From JBKPCD01 sp046727175 (lineage in GTDB: Bacteria > Acidobacteriota > Vicinamibacteria > Vicinamibacterales > 2-12-FULL-66-21): DNA of 52,938 bases. Positions within the stretch are counted from its first letter, which is position 1; every line of letters begins with the position of its first letter. Location: positions 1 to 52,938 of the forward strand of contig JBKPCD010000080.1 of the NCBI GenBank assembly GCA_046727175.1, in the 5' to 3' direction. The position numbers and the translations under genes are program-made. The notes beneath the pieces are model-generated. The model was not told where the DNA came from. It was given only the letters and a program-made list of their open reading frames with translations, and did not search any database. Positions 1 to 9,169 of this stretch are shown here, one piece after another.

Positions 1-3000
1 GTCGAAGTCACGGCCGGTGCGAACGTGCGGGTCGACTTCTCGCTGCGGGTCGGCGGGCTGGCAGAGGAAGTTGTCGTTTCCGGACGCACGAGCATGGTCG
101 AAACGCGCAACGCGACCCAATCCAACCTGAATGACGACCAGCGCGTGCAGGACCTTCCGATGAACGGTCGCAACGTCGTCGCGCTCGCCAGCACGTACGC
201 CGGCGTCACGGCGATCCGGGCGCAACAGGACACGTCCGATGGCCGCCAGGGACCGATCATGTCGGTGAACGGAGGCAACACGAACCACAACTTATTCACG
301 CTGGACGGCGCCGTGTTCACGCACTTCAACCAGACGACGGGCTTCAACCCTCCGCCGCCTGACGCGATCCAGGAAATCCGGATTCAGACGCACAACTTCA
401 CCGCCGAGTACGGACACACCGCCGGAAGCCAGGTCAGCATCGTCTCGAAAGCGGGGACGAACGCGTTTCACGGAACTGCGTGGGAGTTCCACCGCAACTC
501 CGAACTGAATGCGAAGAGCTTCTTCCAGACCCGCAAACCGGATCAGAAGCAGAACCAGGCGGGCGCGAGCGCGGGCGGCGCGGTCGTTCTGAACAGGTTG
601 TTCTGGTTCGGCTCGTATCAGCGACTCTGGAATCGGGGCGAGGCGGGTTCGACTCAGACGGTCGTGCCTACCGCGGCGCAGCGCGCCGGGGATTTCACCG
701 GGACGCAGCTGCGGAATCCCGTGAATCCGATCACGGGCGCTCCCTTCACCGACAGCACGGGCGTGCCGTGCGTCACCGGCAGCATCATCAGGGCGAGCTG
801 TATCAGTCCCGTGGCCACGGGACTGCTCAACCAGTACGTGCCGCAGTCGGCGAGCGGCACGGTGGTCACGTTGTCGCCCGCGCCGCGGGACCATGCGGTG
901 TACATGGGACGCGGCGACTATCATTTTCCTTCGGGCAGGAATCAGCTCAACGCGCACTTCTTTGCCGATCGCAGCGACAGTTCCTCCTGGCCTGGCAACG
1001 TGAATTACCTGCAACAGACCGTGTTCAGCGATGTGAACCAGTTCGCCATCAGCGACGCGCACATCTTCAGTCCGCGGTTCGTCAACGAGGCCACGTTCTC
1101 CTACCTGACGTCGCGTTCCGGAGGCGGAGCGGTGACGCAAATTCTCCCGCGCGATCAGGGCGTCAACGTTGCAGTCGGGACCGATGGACGCGGCATGAGC
1201 TACACGGTCTCCGGATCGATCAATCTGAACTACCCCGGCGTCAACACGCAGGACTACACGAGCTGGCAGTTCAAAGACGTCATGACGTTCAATCTCGGGA
1301 ACCACACGCTGAAGTGGGGGTACGAATTCATCCGGCCGGTCTTCGAGTTCAACCTGGCGCTGACGCGCTCGGCGAGCTTTACGGGCACCCGGACCGGCAA
1401 CGCGATCGCGGACTTCATGATCGGCGCGTTCGACAATTCGACGATCGAATTCGGGATCGCCGACCACAGCCCGCGCACCGTGAAGCACCAGGCATTCGTC
1501 GAGGACTCCTACAAGGTGCACCCGAGGCTGACGGTGAACTACGGCCTCCGATACGAGCCGTTCATCCCGTTCGATCAGAAAGGCGGGCGTCACACCACGT
1601 GGGTGCCGGGCGTTCAATCGACGGTCGTGCCCGACGCACCTCAAGGGATTCTCTTTCCGGGGGATCCTGGATTGCCGTCACGTCTGACGTACAGCGATCT
1701 CAACAACTTCGCCCCCCGCGTTGGCGCGGCCTGGGATGTGAACGGCAATGCAAAGACGGTCGTCCGCGGCGGGTACGGCATCTTCTACCAGCAGGTCAAC
1801 GGCGAAACCACTCACGCCGCTGAAGCTCCGTGGCGAGGCACGACGCAGCTGCGTCAGGGCCGGATCGAGGATCCATTTGGCTCACTCGGCCAGACTCAGC
1901 CGCCGACTGAATCGCCTGGGAGATTTGGCTGCTCGCCGATCTCGGAGTATCCCGGGCTGCGGTGCACGGAGTACCCGCTGCCGATCCGGACCGTGTATAC
2001 CGATCAGCACCTGCGCACGAGTTATACGCAGCACTTCAGCACGTCGATCCAGCGGCAGTTTGGCGCGCATATGACGGCAGAAGCGGCCTACGTGGGCAAG
2101 ATCGGGAGCAAGCTCGTCGGGCACAACTATTTCAACGCTGCGCCCTTCATCAATTCCCCGATCACCGGCCAGCCGCCGACGCTGCAGAACGTCGAACAGC
2201 GCGTGCCGGCCAGCCCGGGGGTCATCAGCGCGCAGTCGCGAGTGCTAGGCAACTTCTTCCGAAGCACCTATCACAGTCTGCAGCTGCGGGTCGATCGTCG
2301 GATGGCGCGCACGTTCGCCTTCTCGGGCTCCTACGCCCTGTCGAAGAACATGACGACCCAGCCGGAAAACACGACGGGGTTGATCAGCAGCATTCCCAAT
2401 CCGTTCGATCTGGAGTCGTTGTGGGGCCCGTCGATCCTCGACCGGCGCCATGTCGTGGCCGTGTCGTGGGTCTGGAGCCCGCAGCACGATTTCTCCAATG
2501 AGTTTGTCGGCGCCGTGCTGAACGGATGGACGCTCACGGGCCTGCACCGCTTCCTGTCCGGGAGTCCGCTGGTATTCACGATGGGGACCGACGTCGCGCA
2601 GAACGGCATCCTGCAGCCGAACGGCCAGTACGCGCTGCTCGTTCCGGGCATGACCGCCAACGACGTGCGACGGGATCACGCGAGCACCGGGGACATGGTC
2701 GCCATGTACTTCAACACGGCGGCGTTCGTGCCGGTCAACAGCGTCCCACGTGGCATCTACGGCGATGCCAGGCGCGGGCTCATTTACGGGCCGGGTGAAA
2801 TGAATACGGACCTGGCCGTCATGCGCTACATCAATCTCTGGTCGGACGTGCGCGTGCAGGTGCGTGGCGAGTTCTTCAATGCGCTCAACCAGGTGAACTT
2901 CGACAATCCCAGCACCGCGCTCACGTCCACGACGTTCGGACGCATCACCGGTTCGGGCTCCGGCCGGGTCATCCAGTTGGCTGCGAAGGTGATTTGGTAA
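1..3000 (+). CDS. Oar-type TonB-dependent receptor, 5' end outside window
   Basis: Outer-membrane receptor of the Oar/carboxypeptidase-regulatory TonB class, which imports large or scarce substrates using energy from TonB. The frame is open from base 1, so the signal peptide and most of the N-terminal CarboxypepD_reg-like fold lie outside; its last strand (VTAGANVRVDFSLRVGGL) is visible. The plug domain follows, with DDQRVQDLPMNGRNV near visible residue 45 and PPPDAIQEIRIQTHNF near residue 120. A long beta-barrel then runs to a terminal aromatic residue (QLAAKVIW), as expected for Bam-dependent insertion. The stop lies 13 bases before the next gene, so it probably heads or belongs to the catabolic operon downstream. 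The substrate cannot be read from sequence; the neighbours suggest a sugar acid or oligosaccharide. Confidence 0.93.
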   Translation, partial: VEVTAGANVRVDFSLRVGGLAEEVVVSGRTSMVETRNATQSNLNDDQRVQDLPMNGRNVVALASTYAGVTAIRAQQDTSDGRQGPIMSVNGGNTNHNLFTLDGAVFTHFNQTTGFNPPPPDAIQEIRIQTHNFTAEYGHTAGSQVSIVSKAGTNAFHGTAWEFHRNSELNAKSFFQTRKPDQKQNQAGASAGGAVVLNRLFWFGSYQRLWNRGEAGSTQTVVPTAAQRAGDFTGTQLRNPVNPITGAPFTDSTGVPCVTGSIIRASCISPVATGLLNQYVPQSASGTVVTLSPAPRDHAVYMGRGDYHFPSGRNQLNAHFFADRSDSSSWPGNVNYLQQTVFSDVNQFAISDAHIFSPRFVNEATFSYLTSRSGGGAVTQILPRDQGVNVAVGTDGRGMSYTVSGSINLNYPGVNTQDYTSWQFKDVMTFNLGNHTLKWGYEFIRPVFEFNLALTRSASFTGTRTGNAIADFMIGAFDNSTIEFGIADHSPRTVKHQAFVEDSYKVHPRLTVNYGLRYEPFIPFDQKGGRHTTWVPGVQSTVVPDAPQGILFPGDPGLPSRLTYSDLNNFAPRVGAAWDVNGNAKTVVRGGYGIFYQQVNGETTHAAEAPWRGTTQLRQGRIEDPFGSLGQTQPPTESPGRFGCSPISEYPGLRCTEYPLPIRTVYTDQHLRTSYTQHFSTSIQRQFGAHMTAEAAYVGKIGSKLVGHNYFNAAPFINSPITGQPPTLQNVEQRVPASPGVISAQSRVLGNFFRSTYHSLQLRVDRRMARTFAFSGSYALSKNMTTQPENTTGLISSIPNPFDLESLWGPSILDRRHVVAVSWVWSPQHDFSNEFVGAVLNGWTLTGLHRFLSGSPLVFTMGTDVAQNGILQPNGQYALLVPGMTANDVRRDHASTGDMVAMYFNTAAFVPVNSVPRGIYGDARRGLIYGPGEMNTDLAVMRYINLWSDVRVQVRGEFFNALNQVNFDNPSTALTSTTFGRITGSGSGRVIQLAAKVIW

Positions 3001-3013
3001 GGGAGAGACGCTT

Positions 3014-3865
3014 ATGTTCGTGCGACAAAGGGTCCGCCTGCTGTCGATGACAGCGGCCCTGGTGATGTCAGCTACAGGCGGCATCGCCGCGGCACAGCAG
3101 CCCGCAGAAACCTCGATTCCCGACAAGGTGCGGCTGTTCATCCCGTACAAGGACTACACACAGGAGGACAACCAGCGGATTCTCGAGATGTACAAGTGGC
3201 TTCGGGTCGCGGATGTCTCGGACGGTATGGACGTCGTGGGCCTGCAGGACATTGGTACCGTGAACCAGGAAATTCATGCGCTCTGGAAGGACACCGAGAA
3301 ATTCACACATCGCACGGTTGGCATCGCGGTGACCGCGCGCTACGTGCCGACGAATCGCCGCGAGCCAAAAATGGACGACAAGACCATCAGCCGCTGGTAC
3401 AGCACGATCACGTCGGAAGCGTTCATGAAAGTCCTTCAGCCCGGCTCCATGCTCGTCATCGACGCGATGGAGGACGGCGAGTCTCGAAGCATCGGTTCTT
3501 CGAACATCCTGTCGTGGAAGAAACTCGGAATGGTCGGTCTGGTCACGAGCGGAGGACTGGCAGACACCGACGAGATCACTTTCCACAAGGTGCCCGTCTG
3601 GTTCCGGCGATACGCGCGTGGCATTCGGCCGGGACGCAACGAGCTCGAATCGGTGAACCGTCCGGTGACTATCGGTGGCGTCCTCGTTCGCCCGGGCGAC
3701 GTCGTCGTGGCTGACGGGGACGGCGTGGTGGTCGTGCCGCGCGAGCGTGCGGAGGAAGTTGCCGCGGCGGCCTTCCCATTCATCGACAACGTCACGCGCG
3801 AGCGGTACATCAAGGAGACGGGGAAGAATCCGTGGGCGAAGAAGTCCGGGGGAGGGCATGACTAG
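3014..3865 (+). CDS. secreted RraA-like protein lacking the catalytic arginine
   Basis: A 283-residue protein with an N-terminal signal peptide (RLLSMTAALVMSATGGIAAAQQ, cleaved near residue 28) followed by an RraA/HMG-CHA-aldolase fold: VADVSDGMD near residue 67, LVTSGGLADTDEI near residue 178, and the C-terminal VRPGDVVVADGDGVVVVP. In class II pyruvate aldolases of this family the central motif reads GLVxDGxxRD, where Arg and Asp bind pyruvate and the metal. Here the Arg is Ala (GGLAD), so ordinary aldolase activity is doubtful. GGGAGAG precedes the ATG at 3014. It sits between a TonB receptor and a canonical RraA aldolase. A periplasmic binding or lyase role is possible; I cannot assign one. 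Confidence 0.88.
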   Translation: MFVRQRVRLLSMTAALVMSATGGIAAAQQPAETSIPDKVRLFIPYKDYTQEDNQRILEMYKWLRVADVSDGMDVVGLQDIGTVNQEIHALWKDTEKFTHRTVGIAVTARYVPTNRREPKMDDKTISRWYSTITSEAFMKVLQPGSMLVIDAMEDGESRSIGSSNILSWKKLGMVGLVTSGGLADTDEITFHKVPVWFRRYARGIRPGRNELESVNRPVTIGGVLVRPGDVVVADGDGVVVVPRERAEEVAAAAFPFIDNVTRERYIKETGKNPWAKKSGGGHD

Positions 3866-3921
3866 AAGAACGTCGCCGGTCTGGCCGGCGTGAGGCTCAG
3901 CGACAACTGCAGCAGGTCCCG

Positions 3922-4563
3922 ATGAAACAGAGTATTGCCCGGACCAATGGCGTCGTCGAACGATTCGCCGACTTCGATCCTGCCACGTTGTACGAAGCCG
4001 CCGGTCGAAAGGGGATGGTGGATCCCTCCATTCGCCCGGCGTGGCGCGGCGCGAAAGTGTGCGGCCAGGCGCTCACAGTCGACTGCCCGCCGTGCGACAA
4101 CCTGATGCTGCACGTCGCGGTGGCACACGCACAGCCCGGCGTGATCATCGTCGCCACGGTCGGCGGGTATCTGATGGCCGGCGCGTGGGGCGAAATCCTG
4201 ACTGAAGCGGCGCGCGCGCGCGGGATTGCTGGCTTGGTCATCGACGGCGCCGTCCGCGACATCGATGCGATCGAGGCGCTTCGGTTTCCGGTGTTCAGTC
4301 GTGGCCTCGCGATCGGATCGTGCACCAAGGAAAAGGCGGGATTGCTGCAGGCACCCGTTCAACTGGGTGACGTCACGGTGCGGCCCGGCGATCTGGTCTT
4401 CGGCAACGCCGACGGCATCGTGATCGTCGAGCAGAACAGGATGGATGAAGTCTACGACCTGGCGATGAGCCGTCGGAAGAACGAGTCGGAGATCATCAGG
4501 GGGCTTCGGGAGGGACGAACGACGATGGAGCTGCTGGGGCTGACCGATCCGCGTAAGACGTGA
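3922..4563 (+). CDS. RraA-family 4-hydroxy-2-oxoacid aldolase (CHA/HMG aldolase type)
   Basis: A 213-residue cytosolic protein with the full signature of 4-carboxy-4-hydroxy-2-oxoadipate / 4-hydroxy-4-methyl-2-oxoglutarate aldolases: GAWGEILTEAARARGIAGL followed by VIDGAVRD (residues about 89-117), with the metal- and pyruvate-binding Arg-Asp present, and the late VRPGDLVFGNADGIVIV strand. Known relatives split a 4-hydroxy-2-oxoacid into pyruvate plus an oxoacid and also decarboxylate oxaloacetate. The length is normal for the family. In this operon it would be the carbon-carbon cleaving step after oxidation by the dehydrogenases encoded downstream. The exact substrate is not predictable, and no ring-cleavage dioxygenase is nearby, which argues against an aromatic pathway. 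Confidence 0.9.
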   Translation: MKQSIARTNGVVERFADFDPATLYEAAGRKGMVDPSIRPAWRGAKVCGQALTVDCPPCDNLMLHVAVAHAQPGVIIVATVGGYLMAGAWGEILTEAARARGIAGLVIDGAVRDIDAIEALRFPVFSRGLAIGSCTKEKAGLLQAPVQLGDVTVRPGDLVFGNADGIVIVEQNRMDEVYDLAMSRRKNESEIIRGLREGRTTMELLGLTDPRKT

Positions 4564-4610
4564 CGTGATGTGAAATTCCGGCCCATGGCCATTCGGGTGA
4601 ATTGACGTCA

Positions 4611-4670
4611 GTTGTAGAGCGCGGTCTTCAGACCGCGCCGCGTCGGCGGGGCCTAAAGGCCCCCTACAAC
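4611..4670. repeat. cloverleaf-like palindromic repeat, copy 1
   Basis: This non-coding stretch between the aldolase and Ldh genes folds on paper into a three-way structure. The outer arms are GTTGTAG (4611-4617) and CTACAAC (4664-4670). Inside are hairpin GCGCGGTC-TTCA-GACCGCGC and hairpin GGGGCC-TAAA-GGCCCC. A related element with the same AGAGCG(C/G)GGTCTT core occurs at 21621-21670. It is flanked on the left by ACGTCAGTTG, whose reverse complement CAACTGACGT sits on the right of the second copy. Both copies also lie near ACGTGATGT. It looks like a dispersed REP/MITE-like unit and may also influence transcript stability inside the operon. Confidence 0.7.
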
Positions 4671-4684
4671 ATCGAACCGTCACC

Positions 4685-5770
4685 GTGGAACCGCTTCGCT
4701 ATCACCACAACGACCTGTTCGACTTCGGCTGTCGAGTGCTGGAACGTCTCGACGTGCCTCCGGAAGGCGCACGCGAAGTTGCCGGCTGTCTGATCAAGTC
4801 GGACCTGCGCGGCGTGGATTCGCACGGGATGGTGCGGCTACCTGTATACGCCAGCCGCATCCAGGCCGGCGTGGTCAAGGCGTGGCCGACCATCCGGATC
4901 GCTTCCGTGGGCACCGCAACGGCGCTCGTCGACGGCGACAACGGTCTCGGCCCTGTGGTGGGCGTACGCGCAATGGACACGGCGGTCGATCTCGCACGAG
5001 CGCATGGGACCGGCTTTGTCGGCGTCAGGCGCAGCAACCACTTCGGCCCGGCAGGCTATTACGTCGAGAAAGCGATCGGCGCTGGATGCATCGGCCTGGC
5101 GATCTCCAATGCCCCGCCAAACATGGCGCCCTTTGGGGGAATGACACGGTTTCTGGGCACCAACCCCGTTGCGATTGGTATTCCCGCCGGCCGCGAAGAT
5201 CCGTTAATCTTCGACGCGTCGACGAGCGTCGTCGCGCGTGGAAAGATCATCGTCGCCGCTCAGACCGGTAAGCCGATTCCGGAAGGATGGGCGATCGATC
5301 CGCAGGGACATCCCACGACCGACGCAGACCTGGCGCTTGCCGGCTCCATGCTTCCGTTCGGCGGCCCGAAGGGCTCTGCCCTTTCTTTTATCATCGACAT
5401 CTTCTGCGGCGTGCTGACCGGGGCGGCTTTTGCCGGGCACCTGAACACGCTGGAGGATCTGACGAGCGTCCAGAACGTCGGACATGTGCTGGCCGCCGTT
5501 CGGACGGATCTCTTCATGAGCGACGCAGAGTTCAGACAGCGCATGGACGCGATCATCGGGATGCTCAAGGCGTCGCCGCCTGCTCCCGGAGTCGAGCGCG
5601 TGCTGTTGCCCGGGGAAATCGAGCTGGCCAGCGAAGTACGAATGCGCGAACAGGGCATCGAGCTCGCGCCGACGATCGCAGCGCAGCTCGCGAGCCTCGG
5701 CGAAACACTCGGCGTACCATTTCCTTCCGCCTCCGGGCTTCGGTCGCCTGCGGCTTCGGCCCGATCATGA
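4685..5770 (+). CDS. Ldh-family (malate/L-lactate/ureidoglycolate-type) NAD(P)-dependent dehydrogenase
   Basis: A 361-residue member of the Ldh2/YlbC/AllD family, whose fold is unrelated to classical lactate dehydrogenase; members oxidise 2-hydroxyacids with NAD(P). Diagnostic segments are DLRGVDSHGMVRLPVY (residues about 39-54, with the catalytic His), VGVRRSNHFGPAGYY (second catalytic His, near residue 120), APFGGMTRFLGTNPVAIGIP and DASTSVVARGKI, and PFGGPKGSALSFIIDIFCG. Start chosen at GTG 4685, where the homologous N-terminus begins; the gene follows the palindromic repeat. It overlaps the iron alcohol dehydrogenase by ATGA. The likely role is oxidation of a hydroxyacid to the 2-oxoacid used by the neighbouring aldolase. 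Confidence 0.9.
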   Translation: MEPLRYHHNDLFDFGCRVLERLDVPPEGAREVAGCLIKSDLRGVDSHGMVRLPVYASRIQAGVVKAWPTIRIASVGTATALVDGDNGLGPVVGVRAMDTAVDLARAHGTGFVGVRRSNHFGPAGYYVEKAIGAGCIGLAISNAPPNMAPFGGMTRFLGTNPVAIGIPAGREDPLIFDASTSVVARGKIIVAAQTGKPIPEGWAIDPQGHPTTDADLALAGSMLPFGGPKGSALSFIIDIFCGVLTGAAFAGHLNTLEDLTSVQNVGHVLAAVRTDLFMSDAEFRQRMDAIIGMLKASPPAPGVERVLLPGEIELASEVRMREQGIELAPTIAAQLASLGETLGVPFPSASGLRSPAASARS

Positions 5771-6939
5771 ACGTCGACGCCGGGCGGATCTTCAACTTCC
5801 TCCCCATCCCGACGGACGTTCATTTCGGATTCGGAACGTCACGCTCGTTACCGAGCCACGTGCGATTGCTTGGCGCGCGCAGGGTGTTTATCGTTACCGA
5901 TCCCGGCGTTCGGTGCTCGGGCCTCGTCGAACCGGTCACGAGTGTCCTCGAGCAGGAAGGGATCGACTACGACATCTACGACCAGGTCACGGCCGACTCC
6001 GGCTCGCGCCTGATTTGTGAGGCTGTCGACGACCTCAAGGCTGCCGCCGCCGATGTCGTCGTCGGGATCGGCGGTGGAAGCTCGCTGGACACGGCGAAAG
6101 CGGTCGCCGCGCTGGCCACCAATCCTGGTTCGCCGCTCGATTACGTCGGCCTTCACAAGGTCGGGAACCGGCCGCTCCCGACAGTCGCGATCCCGACGAC
6201 TGCCGGCACCGGCAGCGAGGTGAGCCTGTGGTCCGTGTTCACAGACGACGAGAGAAAGCTGAAGGTGGCGATAGGCGGTGTGCTGATGTACCCGTCCGTG
6301 GCGCTCTGCGATCCAGAGCTCACGATAGAGCTTCCGCGTTCGCTGACGGCATCAACCGGGATGGACGCGCTCGCCCACGCCGTCGAGTGCTACACCAACA
6401 AGGTATGCCAACCGATCTCGGGCGCCCTTGCAATGCAGGCGATCGAGCTCATCGGCGCGTATCTGCAGCGCGCGGCTCTCTGCCCACACGATCGTGAGGC
6501 TCGATACGGAATGTTGCTTGCGAGCACCATGGCCGGCATGGCGATGAATCCCACGCGGCTTGGCCTGGCGCACGCACTCGCGATGCCGCTCGGGAGCTGG
6601 GACCTCAAGATTCCGCACAGCATCGCGATTGCGGTCACGCTGCCGCTGGTGATGCAGTTCAACTGCTCCGCGGCGCCCGAGCGCTTCGTGGACGTGGCCC
6701 GCGCGCTCGGCGTGCCGGTGCAGGACAGCGGAACCCTCGACGCTTCGGATCGTGCCGTCTCGGCCGTCCGCGATCTAGCCGACGCCATTGGCATCCCGAA
6801 AGGGCTCGCAGGGTACGGACTGCGGGAAGATCATGTGCGCGACGTCGTCGAGGAAGCGATGAAAAGCGGCAACGTCGCCGTCAATCCGCGAGAGACGAGC
6901 AAGGAGCAGCTCGCCGACCTTCTCAGGAGCAGTCTGTAG
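5767..6939 (+). CDS. iron-containing alcohol dehydrogenase (group III)
   Basis: A 390-residue group III alcohol dehydrogenase that interconverts an alcohol and an aldehyde with NAD(P) and a divalent metal, normally Fe2+. The nucleotide loop GIGGGSSLDTAKA is at residues 101-113. All four metal ligands are present: Asp200 and His204 in STGMDALAHAVE, His269 in GLAHALAMP and His284 in KIPHSIAI. The ATG at 5767 overlaps the upstream stop (ATGA), which implies translational coupling; the frame stays open further upstream, but that part only mirrors the Ldh gene. The stop TAG at 6937-6939 runs almost directly into the aldehyde dehydrogenase gene, so the two probably act in sequence: alcohol to aldehyde to acid. 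Substrate unknown. Confidence 0.92.
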   Translation: MNVDAGRIFNFLPIPTDVHFGFGTSRSLPSHVRLLGARRVFIVTDPGVRCSGLVEPVTSVLEQEGIDYDIYDQVTADSGSRLICEAVDDLKAAAADVVVGIGGGSSLDTAKAVAALATNPGSPLDYVGLHKVGNRPLPTVAIPTTAGTGSEVSLWSVFTDDERKLKVAIGGVLMYPSVALCDPELTIELPRSLTASTGMDALAHAVECYTNKVCQPISGALAMQAIELIGAYLQRAALCPHDREARYGMLLASTMAGMAMNPTRLGLAHALAMPLGSWDLKIPHSIAIAVTLPLVMQFNCSAAPERFVDVARALGVPVQDSGTLDASDRAVSAVRDLADAIGIPKGLAGYGLREDHVRDVVEEAMKSGNVAVNPRETSKEQLADLLRSSL

Positions 6940-6974
6940 TGTCTCCTCTTCGCTCGGGGCCACAGGCGGCAGCG

Positions 6975-8417
6975 ATGCAGCATCTGAACTTCATTCGCGG
7001 CGAATGGATCCCTTCGTCCGGCGGCGCGCGGTATTCGATTCGAAATCCGGCCCGGCCTGAGGACTGTCTTGGCGACTTCGCGGACTCCACCGAAGTCGAT
7101 GCCGCGGCGGCCGTCGACGCCGCCGCGGCGGCGGCACAGGCCTGGGCGGACACGCCAGGGCCTCACCGCGGGGCGGTGCTCTTCCGATTCTCGCAGCTCC
7201 TCGAAGACTCGAAGAACGAGCTCGCGCGCGTTGTCACGCTCGAACAAGGCAAGGCGCTCGGTGAGGCCGTGGGCGAAGTCGTTCGTGCCGCGGCCGAAGC
7301 TCGGTTCATGGCGGGCGAGGCGAGCCGAGAAGCAGGTCACACATTCCCGAGCGACCGCCCAGGAATGTCGTGTTACACGGTCTCGGAGCCGCTCGGCGTC
7401 GTTGCGGCAATCTGTCCCTGGAATTTTCCGGTGGTGACACCGGTGCGGAAGATCGCGCCTGCCCTTGCGTTCGGGAACGCCGTGGTCTTCAAGCCCTCGT
7501 CGCTGACGCCCTGGTCCGCGGTCTATCTGATGCAGCTGCTGGCCAAGGCTGGTCTGCCCGCCGGGGTCTTCAATCTCGTGACGGGCCGGGGGTCCGTCGT
7601 CGGCGACTCGCTCGTTCGCGACCCTCGCGTGCGGGGCGTCACTTTTACCGGATCCACAGAGGTCGGCACACACATCTACGAGCAAGCTGCGCGCCGTTTA
7701 TCCCGTGTCCAGCTCGAACTCGGCGGCAAGAACCCGGCGGTCGTCATCGATCACGCGGATCTCGACGGCGCCGCTCGCGAGATCGTCGCGGCCGCGTTTC
7801 TGTGCAGCGGTCAGCGGTGCACCGCCATCAGTCGTGTCATCGTGTCTGACGGGCAGGCAGACATGCTCGTCGAACGCATCGTGTCCCACGTGGACCGCAT
7901 CAAGGTGGGCGACGGCCTGGATCCGGAGACGACGATGGGACCGCTGGTGAGCGAGGGGCAACTGCGAAGCGTGGATCGATATGTTCGCCAGGGTGTCGAG
8001 TCGGGCTGTGCGCTCCTCGCAGGCGGACACGCGCTTGCCGAGAACCCGGCGCGACAGGGCTACTACTACGCGCCCACGATCTTCGATCAAGTGCCAGCCG
8101 ATTCTCCGCTTGCGACCGAGGAGATCTTCGGACCGGTGCTGCCGATCGTGAGGGTGCGAGATCTCGAGGAAGGAATCACGATCGCGAACAGCACGCGCTA
8201 CGGGCTCGCAGCGTCCGTGTTCACGTCGCGATTGAGCTACGTCCACGAGTTCATCAGCCGGGTCCGGGCGGGCATGATCCACGTGAATCATGGGACGGCC
8301 AGTCAGGCGCATGTTCCGTTCGGCGGCGTCAAGGATTCAGGACAGGGCGCCTATTCGATCGGGCCGACCGCAAGGGAGTTCTACACAAATGCCAAAGCCA
8401 TCTACGTCCGCTGGTAA
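6975..8417 (+). CDS. NAD(P)-dependent aldehyde dehydrogenase
   Basis: A 480-residue aldehyde dehydrogenase that oxidises an aldehyde to a carboxylate. Visible features are PWNFP with Asn150, the FTGS motif near residue 224 for cofactor binding, LELGGKNP with catalytic Glu248, GQRCTAISR with catalytic Cys282, and EEIFGPVLP near the C-terminus. It resembles the succinate/2-oxoglutarate-semialdehyde group of sugar-acid pathways, but substrate identity is inferred only. I chose ATG 6975, where the family N-terminus (LNFIRGEW) begins; GTG 6939, overlapping the upstream stop by one base, is an alternative that adds 12 residues. The 3' end overlaps the GntR regulator by 29 bases. Confidence 0.9.
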   Translation: MQHLNFIRGEWIPSSGGARYSIRNPARPEDCLGDFADSTEVDAAAAVDAAAAAAQAWADTPGPHRGAVLFRFSQLLEDSKNELARVVTLEQGKALGEAVGEVVRAAAEARFMAGEASREAGHTFPSDRPGMSCYTVSEPLGVVAAICPWNFPVVTPVRKIAPALAFGNAVVFKPSSLTPWSAVYLMQLLAKAGLPAGVFNLVTGRGSVVGDSLVRDPRVRGVTFTGSTEVGTHIYEQAARRLSRVQLELGGKNPAVVIDHADLDGAAREIVAAAFLCSGQRCTAISRVIVSDGQADMLVERIVSHVDRIKVGDGLDPETTMGPLVSEGQLRSVDRYVRQGVESGCALLAGGHALAENPARQGYYYAPTIFDQVPADSPLATEEIFGPVLPIVRVRDLEEGITIANSTRYGLAASVFTSRLSYVHEFISRVRAGMIHVNHGTASQAHVPFGGVKDSGQGAYSIGPTAREFYTNAKAIYVRW

Positions 8418-9156
8418 ACCTGGCCGGCCGTTCGAAGCCCGGGAGCTCGAGCCGGTTTCCGAAACGCTCCTCGGTGCGCGCGCCTATCGTGCGGTGTGGA
8501 ACGACATCGTCCGCGGGCGCATCGAGTTCGGCGCGCAGCTTCGGCCGGACACGATCGCGGAACGACTCGACATCAGCACGACGCCGGTTCGCGAGGCCCT
8601 GCACCGGATGGAAGCGGACGGGTTGATCGTGAAGCTGCCGTATCGAGGTTGGTTCGTGCGCGAGTTCAGCGAGCAGGAGGTGCGCGAGCTCTACGAAATG
8701 CGCGCGGCGCTCGAATCCTTCAGCGTGGGTCGTGCGTGCGAGCGCATCACCGACGAGGAGCTGGCGTGGCTCTGCGAGCATCAAGCAGTCGGGGAGGCGG
8801 CGCTGAAGAAGGGCGATATGGAGGCCTACCGGATTTACAACCGTGACCTGCATGCCGCGATCATGGCAGCCGCCAGGAACGCCTATCTGTCGTCAGCGAT
8901 GGGGCAGCTCACCCTTCAGAGCCAGATGCTGATGGCCAGGACGATCCGGCTGGTCGGACGTCCTTCGCGCGCGATCGAAGAGCATCGCGATCTGATCGAG
9001 CTCATCGCCGCGCGTCGGGACAAGGACGCTCAAATGCTCATGGAGCGCCATATCCTGAGCGCGCTCGACGACATCCTCCGGTTCGGGATCTCGAAGCCAA
9101 CTGACGCTCTCGACACGTCTGCAGGTGACCTGAAGAAGTCAGGGTCCAGGGGTTGA
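8389..9156 (+). CDS. GntR-family transcriptional regulator, FadR/FCD subfamily
   Basis: A 255-residue regulator. The N-terminal winged helix reads DTIAERLDISTTPVREALHR (about residues 61-80) with the family-typical TPVREAL recognition segment, followed by the wing ADGLIVKLPYRGWFV. The C-terminal all-helical FCD ligand domain follows (ELYEMRAALESF, then HAAIMAAARN and EEHRDLIELI, where metal-binding His residues are normally found). The family commonly represses sugar-acid and organic-acid catabolism until a carboxylate binds. The start is fixed by AAGGGAG eight bases before ATG 8389, inside the end of the aldehyde dehydrogenase gene. It is probably the local regulator of the operon it sits in. 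Confidence 0.92.
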   Translation: MPKPSTSAGKPGRPFEARELEPVSETLLGARAYRAVWNDIVRGRIEFGAQLRPDTIAERLDISTTPVREALHRMEADGLIVKLPYRGWFVREFSEQEVRELYEMRAALESFSVGRACERITDEELAWLCEHQAVGEAALKKGDMEAYRIYNRDLHAAIMAAARNAYLSSAMGQLTLQSQMLMARTIRLVGRPSRAIEEHRDLIELIAARRDKDAQMLMERHILSALDDILRFGISKPTDALDTSAGDLKKSGSRG

Positions 9157-9169
9157 GAGCGCGCTGCTC

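Noticed and set aside
292..1644. 450-codon minus-strand frame inside the first TonB receptor
   Set aside because: Same antisense pattern; the plus strand has an unbroken receptor.
5287..5766. Upstream extension of the iron alcohol dehydrogenase frame
   Set aside because: It is a shadow of the Ldh gene; the family N-terminus begins at ATG 5767.
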